DNA of 64,000 bases from Guillardia theta CCMP2712 (GCF_000315625.1 NW_005434673.1:523136-587135), one strand, 5' to 3'; positions 11,816 to 23,633 are shown, counted from the stretch's first letter. Numbers and translations: made by a program. Notes: generated by a model not told the origin, from the sequence alone.

Positions 11816-12670
11816 GCGCCCTGCAAGTCAGGGTTGAGCACTGTGCGGTCTAAAGAATGCTCCAGAATGCAAACCGTTGGGTCAATGCTGAAATCAGCGC
11901 GGTGTCATTCCGGCCCAGGGAAGCGGCAGCATGAGCAATCGTTGAAACCCCGCGAGCATTCAACACGTTGCTGATAATGAGAAGTCATGAAAAGAGAGAC
12001 TTGAGGAGCACGAGATTGGGAGGATTCGCGACCAGGAGATGATGAGCAGCGAGGATCAAAGTTAAGACAGTCAAAGCAAAAGGAGAAGGCTAGCAACGTA
12101 GAGGGGAAAACAGCAATGAGAAGAAGAAAACAAGTGATCAGGTTACCAAAACTGTTGGGCGCGGTGAAAAAGTCCATTCACGGCATATATGTAGTTCTTG
12201 CGGCTAAAAACCAAGATCTTAGCATGAAGAGAGGCAACCACTTGATTGCATTACCCTTGTCCGCGAGGAGGAGCTTTCGAAGATTTGGAATAGAGCGGCT
12301 GGCAGGAAGCTGTCAGTTCATAGAAGGGAAACGTTTCAGTACATCAGGTGTGAGAGCATCGAAGGAGCAGAGAATGGGTGAAGGTGAAGGGGGGAGGCGG
12401 AAAGGGAACAGTAGCTGATGAAATCATATGCTTACAAGCTTCGTGAACTTGTTCAATGCTAACAAGACATGCCCAATTTGAAAGAAAGACTGGAGTCGAC
12501 GACAAAAAGAGTCGGTCAGATCATGGTTGTCAATACAATGTAAAGAACACCGTCGATCCTCCTGACTGGGATCGATATGTAACAATCAGATCCACCTGAG
12601 AGAGAAATGATCAAAAATGATGGATCAGCGTAGAGGAAGGTCACAAGTTCTTCTCTGCTGCGAGCAGCTG
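11816..12670. other. No confident gene; possible reverse-strand exons
   Basis: The reverse strand contains short open stretches, including LPASRSIPNLRKLLLADKG near 12245-12310, which resembles one leucine-rich unit, and a hydrophobic frame at 11905-12177. None could be joined into a gene with convincing splice sites. Confidence 0.3.
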
Positions 12671-14099
12671 CTATCTGAGGGGCAGATTTGTGAGCAAACC
12701 TTGCCTCGCACCTCCTGCCTTCCTCACCTGTTTCATAGCAGCTACTCTATCAGGATAGTGTAAGGGATGTGTCTTCTTTTTGTAGACACCAGGGGCCTGC
12801 ACCATTCCCGGCCTATACCTGCCATGACAGTCACGGACGAGCTGAGGTAGAGGGCAACCTGGGGGTTGGCCCGGAAGGGGCCACGTCTCCCACCTCTGGT
12901 ATGGTGGCCGCGGTTGCGTCCCACCGTCATTCTTTGATTGATAGAAATCTTTCCTGTGGGAGTATGACTGCTGCACTGCCCCCATCGGGTTCAACCCCTT
13001 GTCTTGCATCATCTGCCGGTCTCGAAATTCAGGACGATCTCTCTCTCGCCGAGGGGGTTCAACCAGGTTTTCGTTTGCCTGCATCTGGCGTCTTTGGTAC
13101 TCAGCAAAGAATTCCCGACCGCCATGTTGCTGAGGAGCACGAGACGGCATCATGTTGAAGTCTGCATGACAATCAGAACTTACTGCCACAAGAATATGGT
13201 GAATGCTGGTGGGTCCACCGGAAGACACGGAGGGGAGAGAAGCGCTTGTAACCGAGGCATCAAATGGAGGGGGAAGGAAAAGACACAGAGGAGAGAGCGC
13301 GGAAATGGAACATAGGAATGCCGTCACCTTGCACTTCCTGTTGATACATGGGCTGCATGCCACGGAAGTTCATCGATGGCTGCATCGGGTTCATCTCCTG
13401 CAGGAATGCATTCACTTCACTCAGCCTTGAATTGTTCCGATCAAAAGCGGGTGGGGATGGGGCCGAGCGTCAGCTCACCTGGTACCCGGGCATTACACCT
13501 CGCGACATGCCTGCCCCGGCCTGTCTGTACTGATCTGAGCAAGTTGAGTCACCCCAGAGTATGCAGCACAGCGCTCTCAAGGAGGCCCCTTACTTGCGTT
13601 GGAGAACATGGCAGGGTTGTTGCTTTCCATCCTCTCGATGTGACTGTCCTCAGCGTTTCAGTTTACAGAGCACAATGACGAAGAGGGGCTGTCACCCCCT
13701 CTGGCGAGGAAGCCCTTGCTGGAAGCTGTCCATCATCGCATTCGGATCGTTCTGCTTGAACATGCCCCTGCAGCAACATGAGAGCAAGCGCGACGCTGTC
13801 GGTCCTTACATGCTGCTCATGGGCGGCTGATTCATAGGGTGCTGCATCCCTCCCTGTTGCCATGGCGCCTCTCGCCTTTGCCACTGCTCTCCATTGCCGT
13901 AAACATCAGCATACTGGCCTATGTTCGGGTTCTGCTGCCGCATGTTCATGGGATAGTTTTCTCGCGCGTCCATCCTCCTGTCTCCGCCTCCTCTCAACCG
14001 GAGCACGTGCGTCTGAGAACGCGAGAGATCAGCTGCCCGAGTCCCATGGTGCAGTACTATGGCTAACACACAGATCGAATGCCAAAAACGACTGTGCAT
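12671..14099 (-). CDS. Secreted Met/Gln/Arg-rich protein with LRLRGG motif
   Basis: The start at 14099 gives MHSRFWHSICVLAIVLHHG, a good signal peptide. It is followed by a short linker and HVLRLRGGGDRRMD. Downstream exons encode NYPMNMRQQNPNIGQYADVY, GMFKQNDPNAMMDSFQQGLP (about 13680-13762), HIERMESNNPAMFSNA, YRQAGAGMSRGVMPGYQ, NAFLQEMNPMQPSMNFRGMQ (about 13330-13420), and a large exon DFNMMPSRAPQQHGGREFFA through KKKTHPLHYPDRVAAMKQ (about 12731-13163). The protein is rich in Met, Gln, Pro and Arg and has no domain I recognise. LRLRGG directly after a signal peptide matches the ubiquitin C-terminal hexapeptide; here it is more likely part of a targeting or processing region (inference). The protein could be secreted or pass into a complex plastid. 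The stop at 12671 assumes read-through of the final exon. Confidence 0.65.
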
Positions 14100-15340
14100 G
14101 GTTCTTCTACAAGGTGAGATTTCTGCCTGATGCTGTTTGCTTTGCTGTATGAATAGACAGCTCTGGACTCCGGGCGGGCGCAAACACAATGAGAAAGCTG
14201 CCAATGCTTGAAGCTCCCAGAGCGCACGAGGGCGGGTACAAGTCTTTTCTAATGCCCAAAACGTCTCCCCCCTGCTTGATGGATTGAGCAAGAACAAAGT
14301 CTAGCGGGCGAAGTGACTTGACTCCGTTACCGTCCTGCTGCAAAGATGCTGGACCAGGTGAGGGGGCCTGGGATGACGAGCAGGCAAACAATGGCAGACG
14401 GCCTAGGTAGGAGGAAAGTAGACGAGACTGCGATCAACTCCAGGGGCATTCAGCTCTCATTCTCCTTGCCCTCCAACTTGTCTTGGTGTTTGTTTTCTGC
14501 AGTTTCTCCTCCTCCTCCTCCTCTCCCTTGTCCTTCTTCTCCTCGATCTGCTCCTCCTCCTCTACCGCTGATTCTGGCGCGCCATCATCGGTCGCTTCTT
14601 CCCTACCCCCTCTTGATTCTACCCCCACCCCATGTGAAATTTCCCCTACCCCCCAAAAAATACCACCCTACGATGTACTTGGTGCAAAGACTCGAAAGAT
14701 AACCCCTTCCATGAGCTGAAGGCAGTAACCCCCTACCCCCCGACATACACCCTCCTTCAGCACTGTTCACTACCCTACCCTACCCTACCTCATCACTGAT
14801 TGGGATGTAACGGACGTACCCGTCAAGTCATGCTCCTGGGCCGCTATGTGCTCTGCTGCAGGACAGCTTCCATGAGCCGTGAGTCTAAGTTCCTGGAGGA
14901 ACAAGTGCGCAAGGAAGGATGTTTGGGATGGATCCTAGGCCCTACGGGGACGGGGAGGGCGATGGCGACGACGTCTTTCATGCAATCACTGAGCAAAGAG
15001 GGTTTCCCCTGGATGGTTTTGTGCTGCAGGGGACACAAGTACATGAAGACTTGTACAGTACATGTTTGCTATGTTGCCATGGTGACTGAGAGAATCGCTG
15101 ACTTGCTGTCACAACCTAGCTTGCCCAAAATATCAACTGCTGACAACCTGCTTCTGCCTCTTCCTGTCTGCCTTGTTTTCCATGCTTCGTTCAGGTCCTC
15201 TTCTTCATATAGCTCGATGGAGGTTGCTACCCTTCAATCAGGCTCTATTGCATGGCATACAGATACATTCAACGAAAAAGCCTCACGCAATCAGCCTGGA
15301 CCGACGCCGCAAGATTATCCACATGATCTTGGGTCCATCC
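14100..15340. other. Intergenic region with C-rich tracts
   Basis: Positions 14610-14790 contain tracts such as TACCCCCC and a short (CTACC)n run, and 14500-14560 is CTC-rich. Several forward and reverse frames are open for 60-185 codons, but none has domain-like composition or linked exons. Confidence 0.4.
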
Positions 15341-15418
15341 CAGCCAAGTACGCTTGATTCTCTTCCTGGCCGCAAAGCCACCGGCACCTCGAGAGCATGC
15401 CCTTATTCTCCACCCTGC

Positions 15419-17060
15419 TTACCCTGAACTTGTCGACATTCTCCGTGGGAACGACAAATACAATCTCCACAGTACACAGTCCATGGGCTCCCTTGTATCC
15501 TCAAGGAGGTCCAAGCACTCTGAGAAGTACCGCAGCTTGAGGTCATGAGTCTCTGATATCGTCACCTGCACACAGCGCACAGTCTTTGTCTTCCAGTCCA
15601 CCATCACAGCATCGTATCCCCCCTTATTCCACCATCACAGCATCGTATCCCCCCTTATTCCACCATCACAGCATCGTATCCCCCCTTATTCCACCATCAC
15701 AGCATCGTATCCCCCCTTATTCCACCATCACAGCATCGTATCCCCCCTTATTCCACCATCACAGCATCGTATCCCCCCTTATTCCACCATCACAGCATCG
15801 TATCCCCCCTTATTCCACCATCACAGCATCGTATCCCCCCTTATTCCACCATCACAGCATCGTATCCCCCCTTATTCCACCATCACAGCATCGTATCCCC
15901 CCTTATTCCACCATCACAGCATCGTATCCCCCCTGATTCCAGTTCAATGGCATCAGGCACACCCTCTCCCTGTTCTGCTTTCAGAATCGTAGACTTGCGT
16001 TGGGTCAAAAGTTTTGACAGCAAAAAACTCCCCACTTGATTGACTCTTTCGTCCTAGTCGTCATCACCTGCAGCCCTGGCTCCTTCGCTGTCCGAGCAAA
16101 GAACAGCATCTCAAATAACACTCTCCGAAGTGTTTGATTCTCGTCATCCCAGGAAGCTCCTCTACCTTTCTCACAAACGATTCTTCATGTTTCTGCGCTA
16201 GCTCCGTCGCTACAAACTTGCTCATCAGCACCCATTGCCCCCCGGCCTCCAGTACGATTCTTCCCGTGCAGCCGATTCACAAATTGTTCGGCTCGGTCCC
16301 CTATCCCAAAATTCAACACAGACTGAATATCAGTCACACTATCCATCGCGTCACTCAAATCTTGGATCGCTTCTTCCCTAGTGCTTTCAAGCATGTACCG
16401 GCACGAGCTTCTAACTATCTGATACTTTAACTCAACCTCTCTCGCCCTTCTTTCGTACTCGAGTTCCCGCGGTTCATGCCTTCTGATCCTCTCCTTCAAG
16501 TTTCCCCTCAATCCCATCACGTCCTCCACGGCCTCATGGTACAGCAAGTCGTACTTGACGGCCTCCTGGTACTCCTCGAGCGTCTATGGGTATATTTTCA
16601 GTTCTTTCGCCTCTCCTCAAGATCTTGCCCATGATTCTTCTTGCTTCTAGAGCCAGCGTACGCTCGTCTCCACAGTCCTTTCACGGCCTTCACGCGTCTT
16701 CTGCGCATTCTCCTCTTTGCTGCGAAGGTATTCCAGAAGACGATTCTCTGCTGCTTGAAGGCTTTCCCACTGCTTGTGCAAGTTCTCCTTCTCCTTGTGC
16801 AGGTTCTTCTGCTTCTTTTCGAGTTGTGCTTTATCTGCTAGTATTTGTTTTTCTCTCTCCTCCAGATTCATCTGCACGACCCTCCAGTACTCTCTCTGAG
16901 CCCTTCCTCAAAAAGCTTCAGCACGGCCTAGCCTTGTTCTGCATCAGGTCCTTAAGCTCTGTGTGAAGGTTTCCTCCTGCGTCTGAAGGTTGTCCTCCTT
17001 CTGAAGATAGTATCGGACATGCTGCCAGGCACGGTTCAGGAATGACGAGGTTCGGGGATC
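15419..17060 (-). CDS. Coiled-coil protein of unknown function
   Basis: Reverse-strand exons in order are: NRAWQHVRYYLQKEDNLQTQ (near 16980-17040); REYWRVVQMNLEEREKQILA into KKQKNLHKEKENLHKQWESL and ENRLLEYLRSKEENAQKTRE (16680-16900); TLEEYQEAVKYDLLYHEAVE into DVMGLRGNLKERIRRHEPRE (16425-16585); MLESTREEAIQDLSDAMDSV and VLNFGIGDRAEQFVNRLHG (16240-16400); a Leu-rich exon near 16050-16130; and VTISETHDLKLRYFSECLDL (15419-15570). Most of it is predicted coiled coil rich in Glu, Lys, Gln and Leu. The 31-bp minisatellite lies between the last two exons. Such proteins are often cytoskeletal or basal-body components, but nothing specific can be claimed. Both termini are uncertain, and one further exon may exist near 15340. 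Confidence 0.55.
15598..15936. repeat. 31-bp minisatellite, 11 copies
   Basis: The unit CACCATCACAGCATCGTATC followed by CCCCCTTATTC repeats about eleven times with almost no variation; the CAGCATCGTAT core recurs every 31 bases from 15607 to 15917. The last copy changes TTATTC to TGATTC. Because 31 is not a multiple of three, an open forward frame cycles through all three phases and gives a spurious 93-base period protein. The array most likely sits in an intron of the reverse-strand coiled-coil gene. Confidence 0.95.
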
Positions 17061-17236
17061 ATAGGTAAAAGAGGGCGAGTCTTCTCCTCTTTACTCAAAG
17101 CCTCAGTTTATCAAGAGGAAAATGGAAAGAAACAGACAGTATACCGGACCCAACTACTTAAGGGAAAGGTGGGGGTTTAACAGCCGGGGCCCAGCAGAGA
17201 AAAGGGGCGGACTCAGCCAGAAAGGAAGCTGTACGG

Positions 17237-19236
17237 TCATGATGGTAGAGAAGCGGGGGCCTGACGACCTACTATCATCTGCTGCGTGTCGGAAAGTTTC
17301 TTGATGACAAGGTTGCCTTGGATCTGGAACTTGAGGTCGATTTGATCAGGATTCCTGCACGCGGCACATGAGGACAGCGGACAAGAAGTGCAAGGCAAGG
17401 CCGGGGACCTCAAAAGTTTCTCATAGTCGTCAGAGATCACAATCTTCTTCTCCACTTTGAACCGCGGGATCGACGATCGCATCGAACTTATCATCTGCTC
17501 CATATCAGTCGAGGCTCGCAGCCTTAGCTTGCCCTTACCGAAGGAGAGTCCTCGATGCATCTTGACAGCGACTGGAAGGCATCAGGGAACGAACGACTAG
17601 TCCGACAGACAGCAAACCTTGTACTTGCCGTATTCCGGGTTGTACTCTGTAAGCCCCTTTCCTTCTTCATTCTTCTCCATACTTCTGCTCTGCATGCTCT
17701 GCCACCATCTCTTCATCACCACGAGGCTGTGCCATCGGGGCGCTACGCACCTGCGCTCCAAAGTATCTCCTTGGAGACTCCTGCACGCGCTTGGCGATGC
17801 TTCCTTCCCCCCTAGGACAGTTTTCTAGATTGTAGAAAGCCTGTATGTTTGGCTGGGGCTTGGCGGCAGAGAAGCGAGGAGTGCTGCTGTTGAGGTTCGA
17901 GTATCTCCTGGGAGAGGTCAAGATGCTGCAAGCCACTGTAGGTTTGATAGGGCAGTTCTCGAGATCGTAATGACTTCTTGGAGTGTTCTCGTCCCTGATC
18001 GTGTCGAATTTGAAGGGTTTGGCGATAGCAAAGAACGGATTCCCCGAAGTCTGCGTCGCCTTCCAGATCGATTTCTTGTTCCCGCTGTCCACGTCGTAGA
18101 ACCTGTCCGATGCCGCATACGAAGTCTTGGACTCTTTTCGCCCCGTAGCTAGGAATGAGCTGATACAAAGCAGATAAGGAGAAAGCACAAGAACTTATGC
18201 ACCCTGAAGCAACTCACCTCTTGCAACCTGATTTCTCTTGCGCGCTCGTTGCAATGGTTGTCTTATTCAGGACGTCAAGCTTGTATATCGCATCAGGGAC
18301 AGCTGAATGGCATTAGCAAGTGACGATGAAACTGTTTAGCATCTCACCATGATGCGGTTCATGAATACGAGGAGAGGATGAATTCATGATCGCATACCGC
18401 CTTGGTGACTTGTGCAGGCGGCTGAACCAAGAAGTGACTCAAGACATGAAGAGAGCAGCATCAAGTGAAGCAGGCATATCAGAATTTTCAACAACTCACT
18501 ATGACAGATCGTGGAGCTTTGAATCATAGTCTCCGTGCACCTGATCAACCCTTCAGAAACGCACGGAGCATATACGTTGATATACGAACCTCTGTCTCAA
18601 CCTCCGCTCTGGGAGTCTTGGACTTCATGATGCTGTACTTTTGCGGAGACGATTGTACTGCCTGGAAGAAAGCAACATGATACATGCACGGCTGCAGTCA
18701 TGGTCAAACCTTGACGAGATCTATCTTATTCATGGTATTGACTTCATAGGTTGCCTCAGGTAGAGATGAGTTTCGTGCCGGAAACCTGGTTGTTCGTAAG
18801 AATCAGTTCGCCGCCATTGCACAGGATAGGAGAAGCTGCGACACATGCTTCACCTCGGCTCTGTAAAGTTGAAGGAGTAGTTCCGGTGATCATCTGCGGG
18901 AGAATGACTTCAACGTAGCAGGAAAGAAGGGTTAGCACCCTGGACCCTCTTAGCTATCGTTGACTTGTTGAGGTGGTCTATGTCGTACACGAGATCACTA
19001 GTTGGTTCGATCGCAGAGGACTTCACGCTGGGCTTCCGGAAAGTCGATGCATACTTCCGCGGCGAGGTCTGGACGTCATTGGACAGCTCCCCCACCTTCA
19101 CGTTATAGAACAGATTTCGACTCTCATTCTGTGCGCCGACATCTTTGAACCTATCTATGTTTGATTTGAAAGCAGCTGCATACAGCCGAGGAGAGGATGC
19201 AATCTCTGCGTCAAGCTCTTGAACCGTGAGTGGCAT
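17237..19236 (-). CDS. Tandem SPRxY/TPR repeat protein, cytoskeletal or ciliary candidate
   Basis: Exons carry a recurring unit of the form 'S-P-R/Q-x-Y ... S-x-T-P-R-F ... Y-D/E-L/V-(x)-N-K-x-x-I-x-K-x-V-Q'. Examples are SSPRLYAAAFKSNIDRF then LFYNVKVGELSNDVQTSPRK and LVYDIDHLNKSTIAKRVQ (18960-19236); TYEVNTMNKIDLVK then QSSPQKYSIMKSKTPRAE (18600-18760); IYKLDVLNKTTIATSAQ then KSPRRYAIMNSSSPRI (18240-18430); FYDVDSGNKKSIWKATQ, HYDLENCP, TSPRRYSNLNSSTPRF, FYNLENCPRGEGSIAKRVQ and ESPRRYFGAQ (17740-18130). A C-terminal exon has SSMRSSIPRFKVEKK (17400-17500). The pattern resembles in spirit the proline-containing SHIPPO/STPGR-type repeats of axonemal proteins, but it is not the same motif. The N-terminal exon boundary is uncertain. 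Confidence 0.6.
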
Positions 19237-21106
19237 CACCAATGCTTCCTCTGACTCTCCTTGAGCCCACGTCAGGAAACGGCACTGCTCTCGGGGCTAT
19301 AACCCTTCCCCTCTCGAGGGCAAAGACCCTCCTCTTCCAGATAAGATCACAGCTCAAGGAAGTCAGCTCATTGCAAGCGCAGGTTGTGCTTCAACCTTGC
19401 CTCCTCCTCCTCCTCCTCCTCTCTCCTTGACTCTCGTCGCCCAACTAACCGCATGTCCGCACAACGGCCCAATATAACGGTGAAATCTGCTGTGTAACGG
19501 AAAAGGTCCATCGGGCCGCGCCGGCTCCGGCCCGGCCGGTTCATTGATGATCACTCAACTTCGATGAGAAAATTTGATTAAAAACTTTCCAAACCAGCTT
19601 GCGACTGGGCGCCGCCGGGCAGGGTAGGAGTCAGGCCCGGCCACCCGGCCCGCCCGGGCTATTCCCCAGATCTGTCGCGAATTGTACCCTCATCCCCTCC
19701 GACCCTTTTCGAGCACCCCACCCCACTATGGAGTACCCCACCCCAGAATTTCATCATCACCCCACCCTTGTGGTATCACGTCTCGGTTTCCCCTAAAGTT
19801 GTAGAGCTGATCCCCTTCTTTCCACACCCCATCCTTCTTTTTAATACCCCACATTTTAATATGAATGTAACGGGTACAATGCTGATGATTATATACCCCC
19901 ACCCCATCCATTGCAGCGGCTCCTGGAATTTTCGTTTCTGACCAGTCCGAAAGGCTGGTTGTTCTGACCCCACCCCGTTAAGCAACGATCATCACCCTAC
20001 CCATTCCCCAAGAAGATTGACAACCCTTCCCAGACCAAATAGTACCCCCACCCCACTCCCCACCCCCTCTGCAACGAGCTGTCTCAACCGCCCTTCACAC
20101 ACGAAACAGAAAAAGAGCAGACACATTGGACTACCCCCTGAACCCCTTCAGTACTACCCCTACCTCATCTCCGAGCCACCCACAAAAAGGGGTGGAGCAG
20201 GAATTCTCCACATGCGGCTCTTCGAGGAAACCACCGGTCATTCTATACTGAATAAGTCGGAGAGTACCCCTCCCATTCGCATCTATTAGAAACATTGCTG
20301 TCATGACCCATGCGAACCTCCATGTCAAAAACAACCACCCCCTTTATGAGCCAATAAATGACCCCTACCCATCCCTCCTCGCGTCGTCAGGGGTACCGAT
20401 TGCAACTTGGGGAATAATTCTTCCCCAAATTTACTACATTCCACGAATTTTGAAAACACATCTCTTTGGAATTGATGACGGGGGGGTGGTATCACCGGTA
20501 CCTCTGACTGAAGCAATAGGGGTACTCGTTGTTTCCTCCTATCACCGGTCATTTCGTCTTCAAGTTCCCTGGTAGGGTAGTGAATAAGTACCGGAGTTTA
20601 CGACCGACAAAGTACGGGTAGCGATGTCCGATCTGCTGCACCCGTCCTGCTTATAGGAAAAGAAGGGGTGTGCCGCATTTCAATGCACCGGTCTCTTTCT
20701 CATAAAAAAGAGGGGTGCTTCTCTAAATATAACGGGGAGATCCAGATAATTCACCACCTACATTTCATTCATACCTACCGGTAGTTTACACCAGATTTTT
20801 GTGGTCCGAAGCGTGGTAGGGTGACTACCCCCACCCCCACTTTCTCTACCCCCACCATATCCACGTTTCCTCCAGTCTGGCTTGCATCCTCCCCGATCTC
20901 GCCGCCACTCTCGTGGTGTTCCTCCTCTCTCCCCCCTCCCCCCCTCCCTCCCCCCTCCCTCCTCCCTCTCCCTCCCTTCTTCCGGACGAGCTTCTTGGCG
21001 CACACAGCATCTCGTCCTTCCCCGAAGCTAGACCCGTTGCCCTGTACGTCGCCAGATTTCATCCGTTTCGTGAGCGAAAGTAGAATCTAGCAGAATACGA
21101 CCAATC
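19237..21106. other. Long intergenic region: GC-rich island and C-rich tracts
   Basis: There is a CTC run near 19400-19430 and a GC-rich GGCCCGGCCGG island at 19490-19660. From 19680 to 20580 there are many CACCCCACC/TACCCC tracts. Positions 20880-20990 are CCTCCC-rich. Short open frames are present on both strands but none looks like a gene. Confidence 0.5.
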
Positions 21107-21766
21107 GTGAAATTTTCAAACTGGCGAGACCAGGTTGCAACAATGTCGGTGGTTCATCACTCTCCGAAGTTGACTTGTTACGATTTTGTGGACTGTAGCC
21201 CTACAAACTCTGATTATTACACTTCGGAAGTGAAGTTTGATCCGCAATCTCTCACGTGCCTGCTACGTGCGGAAGAAGAAAGAATACCGCAATGCTGGAG
21301 GCGTTTCGATGAAGAACTATGCAGAACAGAGAGAATATCTATCAAAAAATTGATTGGCAGCTTAGAATCTGACAGGGATGGAAGCTCTAGCTCGTATTCA
21401 AGCAGCACCTACAACAGCGGGACTGAATCTTCGCATACATCTCCTCATGTTTCGTTTGCTTCGACTGAACTGCGGCGGGGTTCTAGCAGGGCATCGCAGT
21501 TGAGTCTGTCGTGGAATGATATCAAGAGGAAGGGTGTCGAATGTGGAAAATCAGCTTCAAACCTGTTTTGCTCGGCCCCAGTCACAAATATTCGCAATTG
21601 GGCTAGGAACCAGAGTATGAAAGTTACCAACATCTCACTTGTTAAGAGCATTGCGAAAAGGTGCCGAAGCAAAACAGAAATTGAATTGGAGCAGGAAGAA
21701 CTCATGATGCTTTTTCAATCTGCTTTGAAGTGTGGTTCTGTGAAGTTGGCGGAAGCAGACAAATAG
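21107..21766 (+). CDS. Hypothetical protein, intronless
   Basis: A single frame of 219 residues with balanced composition. The N-terminal part (residues about 1-75) contains KLTCYDFVDCSPTNSDYYTS and LLRAEEERIPQCWRRFDEEL. A serine-rich stretch follows (about 88-130). The C-terminal half is basic, with WNDIKRKGVECGKSASN and KSIAKRCRSKTEIELEQEEL. I see no signal peptide, membrane segment or known domain. A second Met at residue 13 (VATMSVVHH) is an alternative start. Codon usage and length make it likely to be real, and the absence of introns suggests a small regulatory or lineage-specific protein (inference). Confidence 0.6.
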   Translation: MKFSNWRDQVATMSVVHHSPKLTCYDFVDCSPTNSDYYTSEVKFDPQSLTCLLRAEEERIPQCWRRFDEELCRTERISIKKLIGSLESDRDGSSSSYSSSTYNSGTESSHTSPHVSFASTELRRGSSRASQLSLSWNDIKRKGVECGKSASNLFCSAPVTNIRNWARNQSMKVTNISLVKSIAKRCRSKTEIELEQEELMMLFQSALKCGSVKLAEADK

Positions 21767-22119
21767 AACAGGACTAGGGAATATTTGTTTGACATATTCT
21801 TTCAAGAAAGTGACATGTACATATAAAAATCTTCTTTAGTTCCGCCTCTCCTTTGATATCTGAATAAACCAGAAGCTTCATTGAAACAACAGATCCGATC
21901 TCTTCGTGTACCTGGTTTCTCCGTCGATTTTTCACGTCTACATGAGTATTCATTCTATGTTGTGCACAAAACCTTGGCGAGAACAAGATGCCACGTAAAG
22001 AGAAACATACAATTCAGAGCTAATTTCACATCAATCGTAGGAACTCTTACCGATCTGTGCTGTTCGGATCGCCATAGCTCGGCCTTCTTTTGCAGCCATC
22101 AAAAGAGCATCCTGTTACA

Positions 22120-23633
22120 TCACTCAATCATCTGGGAGGGATCTGCGAGAGAGAAAACTGACTGGAATTCTTGAGATCGATGTACCCCGGCAGCTTGTGC
22201 TCTGAGCAGAACCTCAACCGTTTCGGTTGTACCTTGGGATCGCCTCCGATCTGAAGTCAGTACAAATAAAGGAGAAGGGGGAAATCTACCAAAGGATGAT
22301 TGACGCATGCAGCCTTCTGGGAACTGACACCGTCTGTAGTTCCACCCCTTCCTCGATGGACGCCTAGGAGGTGCGTGATGGCTCGCCTTCCTCGACTGCG
22401 TGCCCGAGGTGCGGTTGTGAGACCGGAAGAGCACGGCTCGCAGCTTGCAGCGCCAGATGGCCTGTGGGTCGACCAGGCCTGAGCCACCAGCCTCATTCTT
22501 CTGGCGGGCATCACGAGCGTGCATGGAGCATAGATCCGCTGCTAGGAGCGGGCTCGGGTCTCTGTCCTGCTCTCCCACTGATCACCAGCATCAAGTCGGG
22601 GAGGTGCCTTCACCTCAGAGTGGTTGTCCCTCCTGTGAGTTTGCAGGCAGAGCTGGAATGAGTCAGAAGCGAAAGCGCCCGACGACACAATCAGTGACCT
22701 GAAACCTGCGGAATCGATCGGCAAGGCAGAAGCGAGCAGCTCTGCCGCAGCCGGGGATGCTTGTCCTACGGTCAGTAATGGGAAAACCTCGTAGGCCACC
22801 ATCCTCACCAACACTTGGGAGGTGAGAGCGGCTTGTCTGTTCTGCACTTGTGGAAGTTGCACCAGGTAGCAGCGATCGTCCATTGGCATCCCTTGACGCA
22901 ACCTTGAGTTCTTGTATGTCAAGCCTGTGCTGCTCAGGGAAGTCATTTCGAACCTGCCAACTCACTGCCGTGTGTTGCCTGCCGATAGCAGGTGCCGCAT
23001 CGCCCTGGAGACGCTTCAGCAGAGGATTCAGCGGCCCCCACACTCTCCACTTGCCATGCAGCTCGATGAACTCATCGGACGTGTCGTTGTAGACGTTCAC
23101 CTCGATGTTCTCGCCATGCTGATTCCAGCCATCAGCCCAGTCTCGCGGGCAGGACACGCATACCTTCACGCAGACAACCCCCTCTTCCTTCTGCGAATCA
23201 CATGGGCATGAGATGAGAAGACGAAAGTGAAAAGTCCAATGACCTGTTGCGATGCACATCTGCTGCAATATTCTGCTCTCCACCATCCCGTCGACATGCA
23301 CAGCAGCCCATATGCTATTTGCTCGTCCCCGCAAAGGTTACATCCGTCGGACAGGATCGGATTCGGTCGGATCTCGCTACAGAGAGAACATAGACATTGA
23401 CCCTCTACGTCCAAGAGAGCATCGAGGTAAGGAGAGGACACGTTCGCGGCACGCCATGCACCAGCGGTCGTATCTCTGCTCCCCCCGCGGAGCATGCCCA
23501 CTGCTGTGCGACAGAGGCTCATGCCTTGAGCTCTGATGTCATCCCAGCCACGTGAGGGCGAGAGAGGTGCTACCATGATACAACAGGAGAGGAGGAGGAG
23601 CAGGGAGCCGCTCTGCTGCCCCCTCCGCCTCAT
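22120..23633 (-). CDS. Signal-peptide protein with MLRGG motif, unknown function
   Basis: The start at 23633 gives a signal peptide, SGSLLLLLSCCIMVAPLSPS, then GWDDIRAQGM and RTAVGMLRGGSRDTTAGAWR. Later exons on the same strand are SIWAAVHVDGMVESRILQQM (near 23250-23330); a long exon KVCVSCPRDWADGWNQHGEN, NIEVNVYNDTSDEFIELHGK and WRVWGPLNPLLKRLQ (about 22920-23190); PMDDRCYLVQLPQVQNRQAA (about 22800-22890); and a Cys/Arg/Lys-rich tail near 22330-22510. I recognise no domain. The bipartite N-terminus, a signal peptide followed by a short Arg/Ala/Ser-rich segment, is what nucleus-encoded plastid proteins of secondary algae carry, so plastid import is possible but unproven. The gene is divergent from the secretory gene at 23756 with about 120 bp between starts. 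Exon boundaries near 23350 and below 22750 are weak. Confidence 0.5.

Noticed and set aside
11684-11850. Forward frame reading MSKSSNVFVFYFTLPIAQIK to EHCAV
   Set aside because: It overlaps reverse-strand sequence that seems to belong to the 9560-11815 gene; neither strand was decisive and there is no second forward exon.
15586-15936. Forward open frame of repeated His-Ser-Ile-Val-Ser-Pro units
   Set aside because: It is only the 31-bp minisatellite read through; the period of three units creates an artificial repeat protein.
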